Made by a program: the position numbers and the translations under genes
From: CAZMNY01 sp964635375
Lineage (GTDB): Bacteria > Planctomycetota > Planctomycetia > Pirellulales > Pirellulaceae
DNA length: 64,000 nucleotides
NCBI GenBank assembly: GCA_964635375.1
Contig: CAZWOU010000002.1
Location: 55,969-119,968, forward strand
Direction of reading: 5' to 3'
The notes under the pieces: model-generated
Seen by the model: the letters and a program-made list of their open reading frames with translations, nothing else
Database searches by the model: none
Told to the model about the DNA's origin: nothing
Shown here: positions 9,020-19,140 of the stretch, piece after piece
Numbering within the stretch: position 1 is the stretch's first letter
Layout: the number at the start of each line of letters is the position of its first letter

Positions 9020-9997
9020 ATGACCTTGGGAATATCAACCTGGGCAGAGCCGCCACAGTTCGATCCGTCGGCGGGTGTTACGATTTGCGAACCGCCAGGG
9101 GTTGGCGAGGGCTATTGGGTCGGCGCTCCCGGCGTCTATTTCGACCCAGCCACGAACGAGACGTATCTCTCTTATCGTGTTCGACGGCCTCGCGGCGTGG
9201 AACCGGATCGAGGCGCCGAGACATTTCTCGCTCGCAGTCGCGACGGGATTGAATTCGAGACGATTTGGCGCGGGCATAAAGACCAACTGAATTCGGCGAG
9301 CATCGAGCGCTGTGCAATTGGGCGACTGGACGACGGTGGTTGGGTGTTGACGATAAGCTACGTCGATCCTGACGACGGGCGCTGGCGGATCGATACCGTC
9401 CAAGCCGATCGACCTGACGCTTTTGATCTAGCGAGCCGAAAGCCCGCGCTAACGGCCGCCGACTTGGACGTGGAGGGCGTCAAGGATCCCTATGTCTTTC
9501 GCGTGGGCGGGATGAGGCACATGCTGGCCAGTTTCGCTTTCTCCTCGACCGATTCAAGTCAGGAACAACTCCACGGCACGCTTGACGCCTTCAACACTGG
9601 CCGGATCGTCTCGGCGACTGGACTTGCCGTCAGCCCCGATGGTTTGCATTGGGATTGGAAGGGGATGGTGTTTGGGCCAACAGCGGAGAGCCAGGGGGCG
9701 TGGGACGGCTATTGCCAGCGCATCGGCTGTTTGCTCCGCCGAGACGGCCTCTGGTTGGGACTCTACGATGGCTCAGCGGACGTCTCCGAGAACTACGAGG
9801 AGCGGCTTGGCATCGCCTACAGTTCCGATTTGCGAACGTTTCACAACACAACGCCCAACGGTCCCTGGTTAACCACGCCGCAAGGCAACGGCGCGTTGCG
9901 GTACTTCGACGCGGTTTCGCTCGGCGATCGAACTCGACTCTACTACGAAATGGCCACGCCTGAAGGCCATCACGATTTGCGTATGATCGAAGTCTGA
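9020..9997 (+). CDS. Five-bladed beta-propeller glycosidase-like protein
   Basis: A 325-residue protein without a signal peptide. The repeating pattern of blades (GAPGVYFDPATNETYLSYRV; SRDGIEFETIWRG; DVEGVKDPYVFRVGG; ATGLAVSPDGLHWDW) is that of the arabinanase/levansucrase/GH43-GH130-like propeller fold. The Asp in VKDPYVF and the acidic residue in YDGSADVSENYEE are candidate active-site residues. I cannot assign a GH family or substrate. The ATG at 9020 has gaggaga nine bases before it. Located just after the phosphatase and convergent with the protease gene, leaving only 38 bases between stops. Confidence 0.65.
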   Translation: MTLGISTWAEPPQFDPSAGVTICEPPGVGEGYWVGAPGVYFDPATNETYLSYRVRRPRGVEPDRGAETFLARSRDGIEFETIWRGHKDQLNSASIERCAIGRLDDGGWVLTISYVDPDDGRWRIDTVQADRPDAFDLASRKPALTAADLDVEGVKDPYVFRVGGMRHMLASFAFSSTDSSQEQLHGTLDAFNTGRIVSATGLAVSPDGLHWDWKGMVFGPTAESQGAWDGYCQRIGCLLRRDGLWLGLYDGSADVSENYEERLGIAYSSDLRTFHNTTPNGPWLTTPQGNGALRYFDAVSLGDRTRLYYEMATPEGHHDLRMIEV

Positions 9998-10035
9998 ATG
10001 AAACTGCTCCTAAGCGCCGTGTCGTCCTTACCGGC

Positions 10036-11604
10036 TCACTGGTCCATGCGGATCAGTGCGCCAGTGACGATGACTGGAGCGGTTTTCAGCTGGAGGGGAT
10101 TGTCGCCGTAGCGCACAACGCGTCCGTTGTAGTTGACGCCCAACACCAACAGCGAAGTTCCTGGGGGCGCCGAGAAGAGCCGGCCGGCGAGGGGCACGAA
10201 GAAGGTCTTCTCAAGGCCCGAGATTTGGATCAAGGCGCCGCTTGAACGATCGCTTCCCTCGACGATTCGCAACAACGTGCCGACCAGAAAAACACCCGAA
10301 AGAGGTTGTTCAATATGCTCGGCGGCGAGTTCGTTGATCAGGAGGATTTGAGCCGGAGCGTTCCATTCTCGCTTGCGCAGCTTCGCCAAAACTCGGTCGG
10401 TTTCGCCTTGTAGTTCGTCGAACTGTTTCTCGAGTTCCACATCGAGCGTCAGCGACGAGGGCGAGTTGGCGACGGTGACGGCCCAGGCCAGCTTCTGCAA
10501 GTGCCGATATTCGCTTGCCGACGCCGGAAGAAATCGAAAACCCGCTGCTTGATCAAACAACTGTCGAATTCGGGCGGAATTCAATTCGTTCAGCCACTCG
10601 GTGACCCAGGCGTCGCGCGGGGTAGCGGATCCCAGGGGTTTCGTTTCGCTGGTGGTTTGCTTTCGCAAATCGTGCAGGTGTTTGATGTGCAACGCGTAGC
10701 TGAACTGCGACTGCCGATCGACCCACGTGTTGATTCCGATCACGCGGCCATGCCGATCAAGAAGCGGCCCGCCGCTGTTTCCATCTGAGAGTCTTGCTGT
10801 GTGTTGAATCCAAGTGGCGTCCCGTCTCCCGCTGAGGATACGTTGCAGAAATCGCTGCGAGTGCAGCGGCAGGTCGGACGTCTTGACGATTCGGCTGACC
10901 TTGCCGTCGTAGGGCGAGTAGGCCACTCCGTTTGGGTGGCCAAGAGCGACAACCGGCGCCATTTTCTGAGGATTCTCGGCGCCCGCCATCGGCGCCGGAA
11001 CAAGCCGCAGCGGAGTCGATTCGAGTCGAATGATGGCCAGATCTCGCTCCGGCTCGACGGCGGCCAATCCAAGCACGCGGCAACGTTCGCCGTTTCGAAA
11101 TCGAACGAAGGCCTGAGTCGCGTGAGCCACCACATGATAGTTGGTCGCGATTAGTCCGCTGTCGTCGATGACAAATCCCGAGCCCAAACTGCTATCACCG
11201 GCCGCCCCAACCGACTCGAGCAAAACGACCGAACGTTCGAGCCGATCGATCGCCGCGGCCGCGGAGTGCTTGGCCGCGGCTTGATCGGGGCCTCCTGTCT
11301 GGGCGCTCGTCGCTGGCTTGGAGGCGCCAATCTTGCTGGAACTGGCGGAGGATTCCGGGGACCTAACCGCATAAATAACCGCGAAGTGAATCCCAGCGGC
11401 GCACGCGAAGAGCATCAAGAGCAGCGTGCAGCGAAACAGAATCCCACGCCCCGTGTATCGTCGATTTCGACCAATGCCAGTGCGGGCGGGTTTCGCACTG
11501 GCGTCGGAAACCGCAACGCTGGGAAGAAGCGAACTGGCGTCCGCAGCGCCGTCTGGCGCGTCAAACTGGTGCTGACAGTTCGGGCATTCAACGTTCTTAT
11601 CCAT
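10036..11604 (-). CDS. Membrane-anchored S1C trypsin-like serine protease with zinc-ribbon N-terminus
   Basis: A 522-residue protein. It begins with half a zinc ribbon, MDKNVECPNCQHQF, typical of planctomycete proteins, then a basic linker and one membrane helix (about 56-80). The Deg/HtrA-type protease domain follows with a complete triad: His157 (TNYHVV), Asp188 (RDLAIIRL) and Ser277 (DGNSGGPLL). No PDZ domain is seen; residues 330-522 are a helical part followed by a beta-rich domain of unknown fold. It likely degrades or processes proteins outside the membrane. Start at 11604 because the zinc ribbon begins there; in-frame sequence further upstream is unstructured. Confidence 0.8.
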   Translation of the reverse strand: MDKNVECPNCQHQFDAPDGAADASSLLPSVAVSDASAKPARTGIGRNRRYTGRGILFRCTLLLMLFACAAGIHFAVIYAVRSPESSASSSKIGASKPATSAQTGGPDQAAAKHSAAAAIDRLERSVVLLESVGAAGDSSLGSGFVIDDSGLIATNYHVVAHATQAFVRFRNGERCRVLGLAAVEPERDLAIIRLESTPLRLVPAPMAGAENPQKMAPVVALGHPNGVAYSPYDGKVSRIVKTSDLPLHSQRFLQRILSGRRDATWIQHTARLSDGNSGGPLLDRHGRVIGINTWVDRQSQFSYALHIKHLHDLRKQTTSETKPLGSATPRDAWVTEWLNELNSARIRQLFDQAAGFRFLPASASEYRHLQKLAWAVTVANSPSSLTLDVELEKQFDELQGETDRVLAKLRKREWNAPAQILLINELAAEHIEQPLSGVFLVGTLLRIVEGSDRSSGALIQISGLEKTFFVPLAGRLFSAPPGTSLLVLGVNYNGRVVRYGDNPLQLKTAPVIVTGALIRMDQ

Positions 11605-11749
11605 GAACTCATCATACGTCGAACGGTGCTCGGTTGGACAGCGTCGCTTCCTGGTTTCGCCCAACTTGCCAGCCGTTGCCCGCGTAAGTCGTTAGCGGAT
11701 GGCCGCCATTGGGCGACCGCGATCCCGCCAACCACCGGCCAGTGACCGT

Positions 11750-13219
11750 CTAGGACTCTGGCAATCTGGACTCGCCCATCAGATAGCGATCGACGGCGTT
11801 TGCGGCGCCGCGGCCTTCATTGATCGCCCAAACCACCAACGACTGGCCTCGCCGGCAATCACCGGCTGCGAAAACTCCGTCCACATTCGTCGCGAACTTG
11901 CCGTGGGACGCTTGGTAGTTTGAACGCTCGTCATACTCGAGGTTCAAGAGATCGGAGACGTTGTGTTCTGGTCCCAGGAACCCCATTGCGAGAAGGATGA
12001 GTTGAGCTTTCCATTCTCGTTCGGACCCTTCTACTTCCGCCATCGACCAACGACCGTTGACGTCCTTGGTCCATTCGACTTCAACGGTCTTGACGCCAGC
12101 CAGGCCGCCGCTGCCGTCATCGAGGAACTCTTTGGAGAGAACGCAATATTCGCGGGGATCCTCACCAAATTTCTTTTCGACTTCGGCGTGTCCATAATCG
12201 ACGCGGTAGATCTTCGGCCAATGCGGCCAAGGGTTGTCGGCCGCTCGTTTGGCCGGCGGCTTGGGCAGCAGTTCGAAATTGACGACGCTGGAACACCCAT
12301 GCCTCAGTGACGTCCCAATGCAATCCGTTCCGGTGTCTCCGCCGCCGATTACGATCACGTCTTTGCCTTCGGCGGAGATGAATTCACCGTCGTCGTGGTT
12401 GCTGTCGAGCAAGCTCTTCGTGTTCGCCTTGAGGAAGTCCATGGCAAAGTGAATTCCTCTGAGATCTCGGCCGGCGATGGGCAAGTCGCGAGGCCTGGTG
12501 GCTCCAGTGGCAAGCAGCAGGGCGTCGTTGTCTCGCAGCAATTCTTGCGCGTCGACGTTGTTGCCGACGTCGGCGTTGGCGATGAACCGCACGCCCTCCG
12601 AGGCCAGCAGGTCAATCCGGCGTTGGACGATTCCTTTGTCTAACTTCATGCTGGGAATTCCGTACACCAGCAGGCCGCCAATACGGTCCGCTCGTTCGTA
12701 GACCGTGACGCTGTGACCGACGGAGTTCAGTTGAGCCGCTGCGGCGAGGCCGGCAGGGCCGGACCCAATGACAGCGACATTCTTCCCGGTTCGCGTCGTC
12801 GGCGGGTTGGCTGTCACCCAACCTGCATTGAAGCCCTGATCGATGATTGCTCGCTCGATGTTCTTGATGGTCACCGGGGGCGCGGTGACGCCGAGTACGC
12901 AGGCCCCTTCGCAAGGCGCCGGGCAGACGCGTCCAGTGAACTCGGGGAAGTTATTTGTTCGGTGCAGGCGATCCAGAGCCTCTTGCCAGCGCCCGCGGTA
13001 GACCAAATCGTTCCATTCGGGAACCAGATTGTCGACAGGGCAACCGCTGCTGGATTGACAAAACGGGACGCCGCAATCCATGCACCGCGCTCCCTGGGTG
13101 ATGAGCAGACTCTCCTCCGGATCCGTGTAGATTTCGTCGTAGTCCTGCAACCGCTCCAGCTCAGGACGGTACGGCGTCGTCACCCGATCGAACTCGATAA
13201 ACCCAGTTGGCTTACCCAT
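11750..13219 (-). CDS. gltD: Glutamate synthase [NADPH] small subunit
   Basis: A 489-residue beta subunit of glutamate synthase. The N-terminal Cys clusters that hold 4Fe-4S centres are visible (ARCMDCGVPFCQSSSGCPVDN and GRVCPAPCEGACVLG), followed by a FAD-binding GxGPAG motif (VIGSGPAGLAAAAQL), an NADPH-binding GGGDTG motif (VIVIGGGDTGTDCIG) and the second FAD motif GVFAAGDCRRGQSLVVWA. It passes electrons from NADPH to GltB. Start: ATG at 13219 with aagga eight bases before it; an earlier ATG at 13243 is less well placed. It lies 75 bases after gltB on the same strand. Confidence 0.97.
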   Translation of the reverse strand: MGKPTGFIEFDRVTTPYRPELERLQDYDEIYTDPEESLLITQGARCMDCGVPFCQSSSGCPVDNLVPEWNDLVYRGRWQEALDRLHRTNNFPEFTGRVCPAPCEGACVLGVTAPPVTIKNIERAIIDQGFNAGWVTANPPTTRTGKNVAVIGSGPAGLAAAAQLNSVGHSVTVYERADRIGGLLVYGIPSMKLDKGIVQRRIDLLASEGVRFIANADVGNNVDAQELLRDNDALLLATGATRPRDLPIAGRDLRGIHFAMDFLKANTKSLLDSNHDDGEFISAEGKDVIVIGGGDTGTDCIGTSLRHGCSSVVNFELLPKPPAKRAADNPWPHWPKIYRVDYGHAEVEKKFGEDPREYCVLSKEFLDDGSGGLAGVKTVEVEWTKDVNGRWSMAEVEGSEREWKAQLILLAMGFLGPEHNVSDLLNLEYDERSNYQASHGKFATNVDGVFAAGDCRRGQSLVVWAINEGRGAANAVDRYLMGESRLPES

Positions 13220-13294
13220 TGGTTTTCCTTCTCTTATTTTCATGCAAGCCTGAGAATCGCGGGCCCGGATTGGCAGGGCCCGAACGACAGGCGT

Positions 13295-16200
13295 CTATTC
13301 TGATGTGCGGCCGACCAATTCCGGGTTGCTTTCGTCAGCGAGCCTACGCTGCTCGAGCACGCGTTTGTAGTCGGTTGGCATGACTTTGATGAATTGCCCC
13401 AGCGAGGCTGCCCAATCGTTGAGTAGTCGTTGGGCGACTGTGGATCCGGTGGCTTGTTGATGTTGTTCAATGAGCCCGCGAAGGAGTGAGATGTCTTCAT
13501 CGCCCGCCACGGGATCGAGTTCAACCATGGCCAAGTTGCACTTCAAGTTGAAGTCGCCATCGCGGTCCCAGATGAATGCGACGCCCCCAGACATGCCGGC
13601 GGCGAAGTTACGGCCGGTACGCCCTAGAACAACGACCACTCCGCCCGTCATGTACTCGCATCCGTGGTCGCCCACGCCTTCGATCACGGTCTGGGCGCCG
13701 CTATTGCGAACGCAAAATCGTTCTGCCGCCCGGCCTCGGAAGAAAGCTTGACCGCTGGTGGCGCCGTAAAGGCAAACGTTGCCTGCCAGAATGTTCTTCT
13801 CGGCGTCGAACGTGCTTTCCTGGGGTGGGTAGAGGATCAACTGCGCGCCAGAGAGACCCTTGCCGACGTAGTCATTTGCATCGCCCTCGAGTTCCAGCTT
13901 GAGCCCGCGCGCCGCAAATGCGCCGAAACTTTGCCCAGCCGAGCCGGTGAACTTGAAGTGAATCGTGCCTGGATCTAAGCCCTCCGGCCCGTACTTCTTC
14001 ACCATCTCGTGGCTGAGAATCGTGCCCACCGTCCGGTTCGTGTTGATGATCGGCACTCGCTCAGAAACCGTCTGAGCCTGCTCGAGCGCCGGTTGGGCGA
14101 GTTCGAGCAGTTTCTGATCGAGGGCCAGGTCGAGTCCGTGGTTCTGAGGCTTCGTACAACGCACCTCTACCTCGTCATGCGGCGGCTGGGCTGGAGTGAG
14201 TATCGGAGTGAGGTCGAGACCGTCAGACTTCCAGTGTCGGATGGCGTCGTCGCTGTTGAGCATGTCGACTCGGCCAATCATCTCGTCCATCGTGCGAAAA
14301 CCAAGTTTCGCCATGATCTGTCGAGTCTCCTCGGCCACCATGAACAAGTAGTTCGTGACGTATTCCGGCTTGCCCGCGAAACGCTTTCGCAATTCGGGGT
14401 CTTGGGTGGCGATGCCAACGGGGCATGTGTTGAGATGACATTTTCGCATCATGATGCAGCCGAGTGTGATCAGTGGGGCCGTTGCAAACCCCATTTCCTC
14501 GGCGCCGAGCAGGGCGGCGATCGCGACGTCGCGGCCCGTCTTCAAGCCGCCATCGGTTTGCAACACGACGCGGCTTCGCAAGTCGTTCAAGACGAGCGTT
14601 TGGTGGGTCTCCGCAATCCCCAGCTCCCAGGGCAGGCCAGCGTGCTTGATGCTGGTCAGCGGCGAGGCGCCAGTGCCGCCGGTGTCGCCAGAGATCAGAA
14701 TATGGTCGGCATGCGCCTTGGCGACTCCCGCCGAAACCGTTCCCACGCCGACTTCGGAAACCAACTTCACGCTGACACGCGCGGAGGGGTTGGCGTTCTT
14801 CAAGTCGTGAATCAATTGGGCCAAGTCTTCGATGGAGTAGATGTCGTGGTGCGGGGGGGGGCTAATCAGGCCAACGCCCGGAGTCGAGCAGCGAATGCGA
14901 GCGATGTTTTCGTCGACTTTGGCGCCCGGCAGTTCGCCTCCCTCACCTGGCTTGGCCCCTTGTGAAATCTTGATCTGGAGCTCGTCCGCATTCGTCAAGT
15001 ACCAAGCGGTGACGCCAAAACGTCCTGAGGCGATTTGCTTGATCGCCGACCGCTTGGAATCACCGTTGGGAAGCGATTTGAAGCGAACAGGGTCTTCGCC
15101 GCCCTCGCCCGTGTTGCTCTTGCCGCCCAGTCGGTTCATGGCGATCGCCAGTGATTCATGCGACTCGGCTGAGATGGAGCCAAAGCTCATCGCCCCGGTG
15201 CAAAAACGTTTTACAATATCGGTCACCGGCTCCACTTCGTCGATCGGAACGGGATTGTCCGCTTCTTTGAACTTCAGCAGCCCTCGAAGGGAACAGCGAG
15301 TCCGCTCGCCCTGATTGGTGTGCTCGGAGAATCGCCAGTAAGCCGAGCGGTCGTTCATTCTCGCCGCAGTTTGAATGTCGGCGATCGCCATCGGGTCCCA
15401 TGCATGCCGCTCGCCCTTTGCTCGCCAATGGAATTGGCCCGGGTTTGGCAACCGGTTGGACTGCGACACGGTCTGAGGTTGGTAGCCTAAGTCGTGGCGG
15501 CGCAGAGACTCTTTTGCCAACACGGCAAAGTCGACGCCCTGGATTCGGCTCGCCGTTCCGGTGAAACAGCGTTGAATGATCTCGTCGCCCAACCCCAAGG
15601 CCTCAAATATTTGAGCTCCCTTGTAGGATTGCAGCGTCGAGATGCCCATCTTGGCCATGACTTTCAACATGCCCTTGGCGACGCCCTTGCGGTAAGCCGA
15701 AACGATGGCGTCGTCATCGACGAACTCCTTGGCGTTCAACAACCCGTCGCGGCGGGCTTGCCAAAGCGCTTCAAAACCCATGTATGGGTTGATGGCATCG
15801 GCGCCGAAGCCGATCAACAGGCAGTGATGGTGCACCTCTCTCGCTTCACCCGTCTCGACGACGATTCCAATCTGAGTGCGCTTGTGGACGCTGACTAGGT
15901 GCTGATGCACCGCGCCCGAGGCCAACAGAGTGCTGACCGGCACTCGCTCGGCCGAAATGCCCCGATCGCTGAGCACCACGAGACTGAAACCATCGTCGAT
16001 CGCCGTTTCAACTTGGCGGCAGATACGATCGAGAGCGTCCACAAGGCCCGCCTCGCCTTGCGACCGAGGGAACGTGACATCGACGGTTTGCGACTTCCAA
16101 CCCCGAGTCGAAATGTGCTTGATCGCAGCGAGTTCTTCATTGGTCAGAATCGGATGGCGGATTCGTAACCGTTCGCAATGTTTTTCCGTTGTCTCCAGCA

Positions 16201-17872
16201 GATTCTGTTCCGGCCCGATGTAGCACTCAAGCGACATAATGATCTCTTCGCGAATCGAATCGATCGCGGGGTTCGTCACCTGGGCGAACAGCTGCTTGAA
16301 ATAGTCATAGGTCAGACGAGGCTGATCGCTGAGGCAGGCCAGTGAGGCGTCGTTCCCCATCGAGCCGACTGGATCCCGCTTTTCGTGGATCATCGGGATC
16401 AGCATGAAGTGCATTGTCTCGATCGAATAGCCGAACGCACGCATCCGTGGAAACAGTGTCTCCGGATCAAACCCGTGCGGCTCCTCGCCAGGCTTCAGCT
16501 CAGCGAGTTCGATTCGGCCCTGCCTCACCCAGTCGGCGTACGGCCGCCGTGCGGAGAACTCGGACTTGAGGTCGGCGTCGGAAATCAAGCGGCCTTCCTC
16601 GAAATCGACAAGGAACATCTTGCCGGGCTGCAAGCGGCCTTTCTCCTTAACCAGTTTCGGCTCAACGGGAAGCACGCCGACTTCACTGGCCATGATCACG
16701 CGGTCGTCATGCGTCAAATAATAGCGGCTTGGCCGAAGACCGTTCCGGTCCAAGACGGCGCCAATGTAGTGGCCGTCGGTAAACGCGATCGAGGCTGGTC
16801 CGTCCCATGGCTCCATCAAACTGCTGTTGTACTCATAGAACGCACGCTTATTCTCGGACATCGAGTCGTGATTCTGCCAAGCCTCCGGAACCATCATCAT
16901 GACCGACTCCTGCAGTGTTCGGCCGGTCATCAGAAGAAACTCGAGCACGTTGTCGAACGTGCCGGAATCGGAACACTCAGGTTCGACGACGGGAAACAGT
17001 TTGTTAACTTCCTCGCCAAACAACTCGCTGCTCACCTTGCCTTCGCGAGCGCACATCCAGTTGATGTTTCCTTTGACCGTGTTGATCTCGCCATTGTGCG
17101 ACATGAAACGAAAGGGCTGAGCTCGGTCCCAACTGGGAAACGTATTGGTGGAAAAACGCGAGTGCACCATGGCCAAATGCGTGGTGAAGGCCGGGTTGGT
17201 CAAGTCCGGGAAGAAGGGCAACAGCTGCCCCGGAGTAAGCATGCCCTTGTAGATAATGACCTTGGTCGAAAGGCTGCAAATGTAGAACAGCAAAGCTTGC
17301 GAGAGAGACGCGTCGGTTCGCAGGCGTCGGCTGGCCCGCTTGCGGATGACATACAACTGACGCTCAAAGGCCTCACCCTCCAGACCATCGGCCGCCCCAA
17401 TGAATAGGTGTTCAATCACCGGCGCCGCCGCCAGCGCAGTCGGGCCAATATTCGCTCGCTTTGCTTCGGTTGGAGTCGGCCGCCAACCGAGCAGCTTTTG
17501 ACCTTGCTCCGCCACGATCCGTTCAACTTCGCGCTTGCAGGCCGCCCGCTCCGACTCGATTTGGGGAAGAAAGACAAGCCCCGCGCCAAAACGCCCCGCG
17601 GCGGGAAGCTCGACCCCCAACTCATCCGCCGCGATCTTCGCTAAGAACGGCCGAGGCAGCGCGGTCAAGATTCCGGCGCCGTCGCCCGTGTTCGGATCGC
17701 AACCACAGGCGCCTCGGTGGTCCATGTTGCGAAGGATTTCATCCGCGTCCAAGATCAATTGGTGTGAACGTTGCCCCTTGATGTGGGCCACGAACCCGAC
17801 ACCGCAACTGTCTTTTTCGTTGGCCGGATCATAGAGACCCTGCTTCGCTGGAAACCCGATTTTTCCTGACAT
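13295..17872 (-). CDS. gltB: Glutamate synthase large subunit
   Basis: A 1525-residue protein, the usual length of the alpha subunit. The glutaminase domain starts at the catalytic Cys23 (KDSCGVGFVAHIKG) after a short propeptide. The central and FMN-binding synthase domains follow (SAESHESLAIAMNRLGGKSN; SGDTGGTGASP), then the 3Fe-4S loop with Cys in CIMMRKCHLNTCPVG and the C-terminal GXGXG beta-helix (GQSFGAFAARGL). It makes two glutamates from 2-oxoglutarate and glutamine, the GOGAT half of ammonia assimilation. An in-frame GTG at 17887 is an alternative start. A run of nine G near 14846 does not break the frame. Confidence 0.97.
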   Translation of the reverse strand: MSGKIGFPAKQGLYDPANEKDSCGVGFVAHIKGQRSHQLILDADEILRNMDHRGACGCDPNTGDGAGILTALPRPFLAKIAADELGVELPAAGRFGAGLVFLPQIESERAACKREVERIVAEQGQKLLGWRPTPTEAKRANIGPTALAAAPVIEHLFIGAADGLEGEAFERQLYVIRKRASRRLRTDASLSQALLFYICSLSTKVIIYKGMLTPGQLLPFFPDLTNPAFTTHLAMVHSRFSTNTFPSWDRAQPFRFMSHNGEINTVKGNINWMCAREGKVSSELFGEEVNKLFPVVEPECSDSGTFDNVLEFLLMTGRTLQESVMMMVPEAWQNHDSMSENKRAFYEYNSSLMEPWDGPASIAFTDGHYIGAVLDRNGLRPSRYYLTHDDRVIMASEVGVLPVEPKLVKEKGRLQPGKMFLVDFEEGRLISDADLKSEFSARRPYADWVRQGRIELAELKPGEEPHGFDPETLFPRMRAFGYSIETMHFMLIPMIHEKRDPVGSMGNDASLACLSDQPRLTYDYFKQLFAQVTNPAIDSIREEIIMSLECYIGPEQNLLETTEKHCERLRIRHPILTNEELAAIKHISTRGWKSQTVDVTFPRSQGEAGLVDALDRICRQVETAIDDGFSLVVLSDRGISAERVPVSTLLASGAVHQHLVSVHKRTQIGIVVETGEAREVHHHCLLIGFGADAINPYMGFEALWQARRDGLLNAKEFVDDDAIVSAYRKGVAKGMLKVMAKMGISTLQSYKGAQIFEALGLGDEIIQRCFTGTASRIQGVDFAVLAKESLRRHDLGYQPQTVSQSNRLPNPGQFHWRAKGERHAWDPMAIADIQTAARMNDRSAYWRFSEHTNQGERTRCSLRGLLKFKEADNPVPIDEVEPVTDIVKRFCTGAMSFGSISAESHESLAIAMNRLGGKSNTGEGGEDPVRFKSLPNGDSKRSAIKQIASGRFGVTAWYLTNADELQIKISQGAKPGEGGELPGAKVDENIARIRCSTPGVGLISPPPHHDIYSIEDLAQLIHDLKNANPSARVSVKLVSEVGVGTVSAGVAKAHADHILISGDTGGTGASPLTSIKHAGLPWELGIAETHQTLVLNDLRSRVVLQTDGGLKTGRDVAIAALLGAEEMGFATAPLITLGCIMMRKCHLNTCPVGIATQDPELRKRFAGKPEYVTNYLFMVAEETRQIMAKLGFRTMDEMIGRVDMLNSDDAIRHWKSDGLDLTPILTPAQPPHDEVEVRCTKPQNHGLDLALDQKLLELAQPALEQAQTVSERVPIINTNRTVGTILSHEMVKKYGPEGLDPGTIHFKFTGSAGQSFGAFAARGLKLELEGDANDYVGKGLSGAQLILYPPQESTFDAEKNILAGNVCLYGATSGQAFFRGRAAERFCVRNSGAQTVIEGVGDHGCEYMTGGVVVVLGRTGRNFAAGMSGGVAFIWDRDGDFNLKCNLAMVELDPVAGDEDISLLRGLIEQHQQATGSTVAQRLLNDWAASLGQFIKVMPTDYKRVLEQRRLADESNPELVGRTSE

Positions 17873-17907
17873 TCTGTCTGCTTTCACATCTCTAACTTGG
17901 CGGCTCG

Positions 17908-18897
17908 CTACGCAGATTGCGGCGGCGGCTGGTGGTATGTACCCCGGCTCGAAACCGAAGCGGTCGAGCCTGTATCTGTATCTGTTTCGGCGTTGGGTGA
18001 GTCGTCGCGGCCGGTTTCGGATGTCTCGAGCAACAGGTTGATGAAGCGCTGAGCTGTGGCGCCGAGCGAGCGGCCCTTGCGGTAGATCACCCCCACAGGA
18101 CGCGTCAGATCCAAATCAGCTAATCGCACCATCGCCAATGACCCCGAGTCCAACTCGCGGCGAATCGTCGGCGTGGGGAGAATGCTGACTCCTGAATTGA
18201 TCTCGATTGCCCGCTTTAACGTCTCGATGTTGTCAAACTCCATGGCCACGCTCAGCGAGACGCCGCGGGCCGCCAGCGACTTGTCAAGCTCGCGGCGAAT
18301 CCGCAGATTGTCGGCAAAGCCCACCGCCTCCAACCCGTCTAGCTCGCCAAGCGTAATCGCCTCGCGGCCCGCCAAAGGGTGATTTGGCGCCACCGCCAAG
18401 ACCATTGGCTCAGTTCGCCATACCTTGACGGCTATTGAACGCGACGGCTTGGGGTAACTGACCAGTCCCAGGTCCGCTAAGTCCCGCCCCACCATCTCGT
18501 AGATCTGGTCAGGATGGGCGTAATCGAGCTTGACGTGGGCTTTGGGAAAACGAACCGAAAACTCCCTCACAAACTGCTGCATGAAGCTCAATCCCACCGA
18601 ATAGATCGAAGCCACATGAACACGCCCAGCCAATTCGGTGTGCAGCGAGCGAACCCGCTCCTCCAGCCCGCTAAGCCGTTCCACAATCTCGCGGCAACCG
18701 TCGTAGTAGACTTGCCCCGCATCCGTCAAAACAAAGGGACGCTTGGAGCGGTCCAGCAATTTGACCCCCAGCCTCCTCTCCAACTGATGCACGATCTGAC
18801 TGGCGCCCGACTGGGTGATCCCGTTCTCGCTGGCGCCACGCGAAAAACTTCGCTTGTCGACGACGTCGCAAAACACTTTGAGCGATTTGAAGTGCAT
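17908..18897 (-). CDS. LysR-family transcriptional regulator, upstream of gltBD
   Basis: A 329-residue LysR-type regulator. The winged helix-turn-helix is at about residues 1-60 (FCDVVDKRSFSRGASENG, then SGASQIVHQLERRLGVKL). The effector domain (about 90-295) has the usual two-lobe pattern, including LSFMQQFVREFSVRFPKA. The C-terminal tail is Ser/Thr/Pro-rich. It ends 36 bases before gltB on the same strand, so it is probably co-transcribed with gltBD and may control it, in the way GltC of Bacillus does, though there the regulator is divergent. The effector (2-oxoglutarate or glutamate) is inference. Confidence 0.88.
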   Translation of the reverse strand: MHFKSLKVFCDVVDKRSFSRGASENGITQSGASQIVHQLERRLGVKLLDRSKRPFVLTDAGQVYYDGCREIVERLSGLEERVRSLHTELAGRVHVASIYSVGLSFMQQFVREFSVRFPKAHVKLDYAHPDQIYEMVGRDLADLGLVSYPKPSRSIAVKVWRTEPMVLAVAPNHPLAGREAITLGELDGLEAVGFADNLRIRRELDKSLAARGVSLSVAMEFDNIETLKRAIEINSGVSILPTPTIRRELDSGSLAMVRLADLDLTRPVGVIYRKGRSLGATAQRFINLLLETSETGRDDSPNAETDTDTGSTASVSSRGTYHQPPPQSA

Positions 18898-18941
18898 TTC
18901 TTAGAACCCGCCGACGGCCTGTTATGCTCACCCCGTCTGCA

Positions 18942-18960
18942 ATATTAGTTTTTGGAATAT
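18942..18960. promoter_or_regulatory. Possible LysR operator upstream of the regulator gene
   Basis: ATATT-N9-AATAT (18942-18946 and 18956-18960) is an AT-rich dyad in a GC-rich setting, 45-63 bases before the LysR start codon. Its T-N11-A core fits the general LysR-type binding box, so it may be an autoregulatory site. No binding data can be inferred from sequence alone. Confidence 0.35.
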
Positions 18961-19140
18961 CACGCCACTCTAAGATCAAATTGGAGAATATAAGGTACGT
19001 GTTTGGCCGCCTGCCGTCAAGCAGGCCGGGTTCGGACCTAGGCCGGACGAAGAGCCTCTCAGGCAGCCCGGCAGACAGCGTAACAAAGAGGGCTTGGGGC
19101 AGTTCAACCCGGGAGAAAGGCCCTTGTTGCACTGGCTAAG

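Noticed and set aside
14840..14860. Frameshift at a run of nine G in gltB
   Set aside because: The reading frame stays open through the run and the conserved motifs on both sides are intact.
14009..14965. 318-codon plus-strand frame
   Set aside because: Antisense of gltB in the FMN/Fe-S region; His/Arg-rich and without family features.
16385..17407. 340-codon open frame on the plus strand
   Set aside because: It is entirely antisense to gltB, which is unmistakable; long antisense frames are common in GC-rich coding DNA and the product has no domain.
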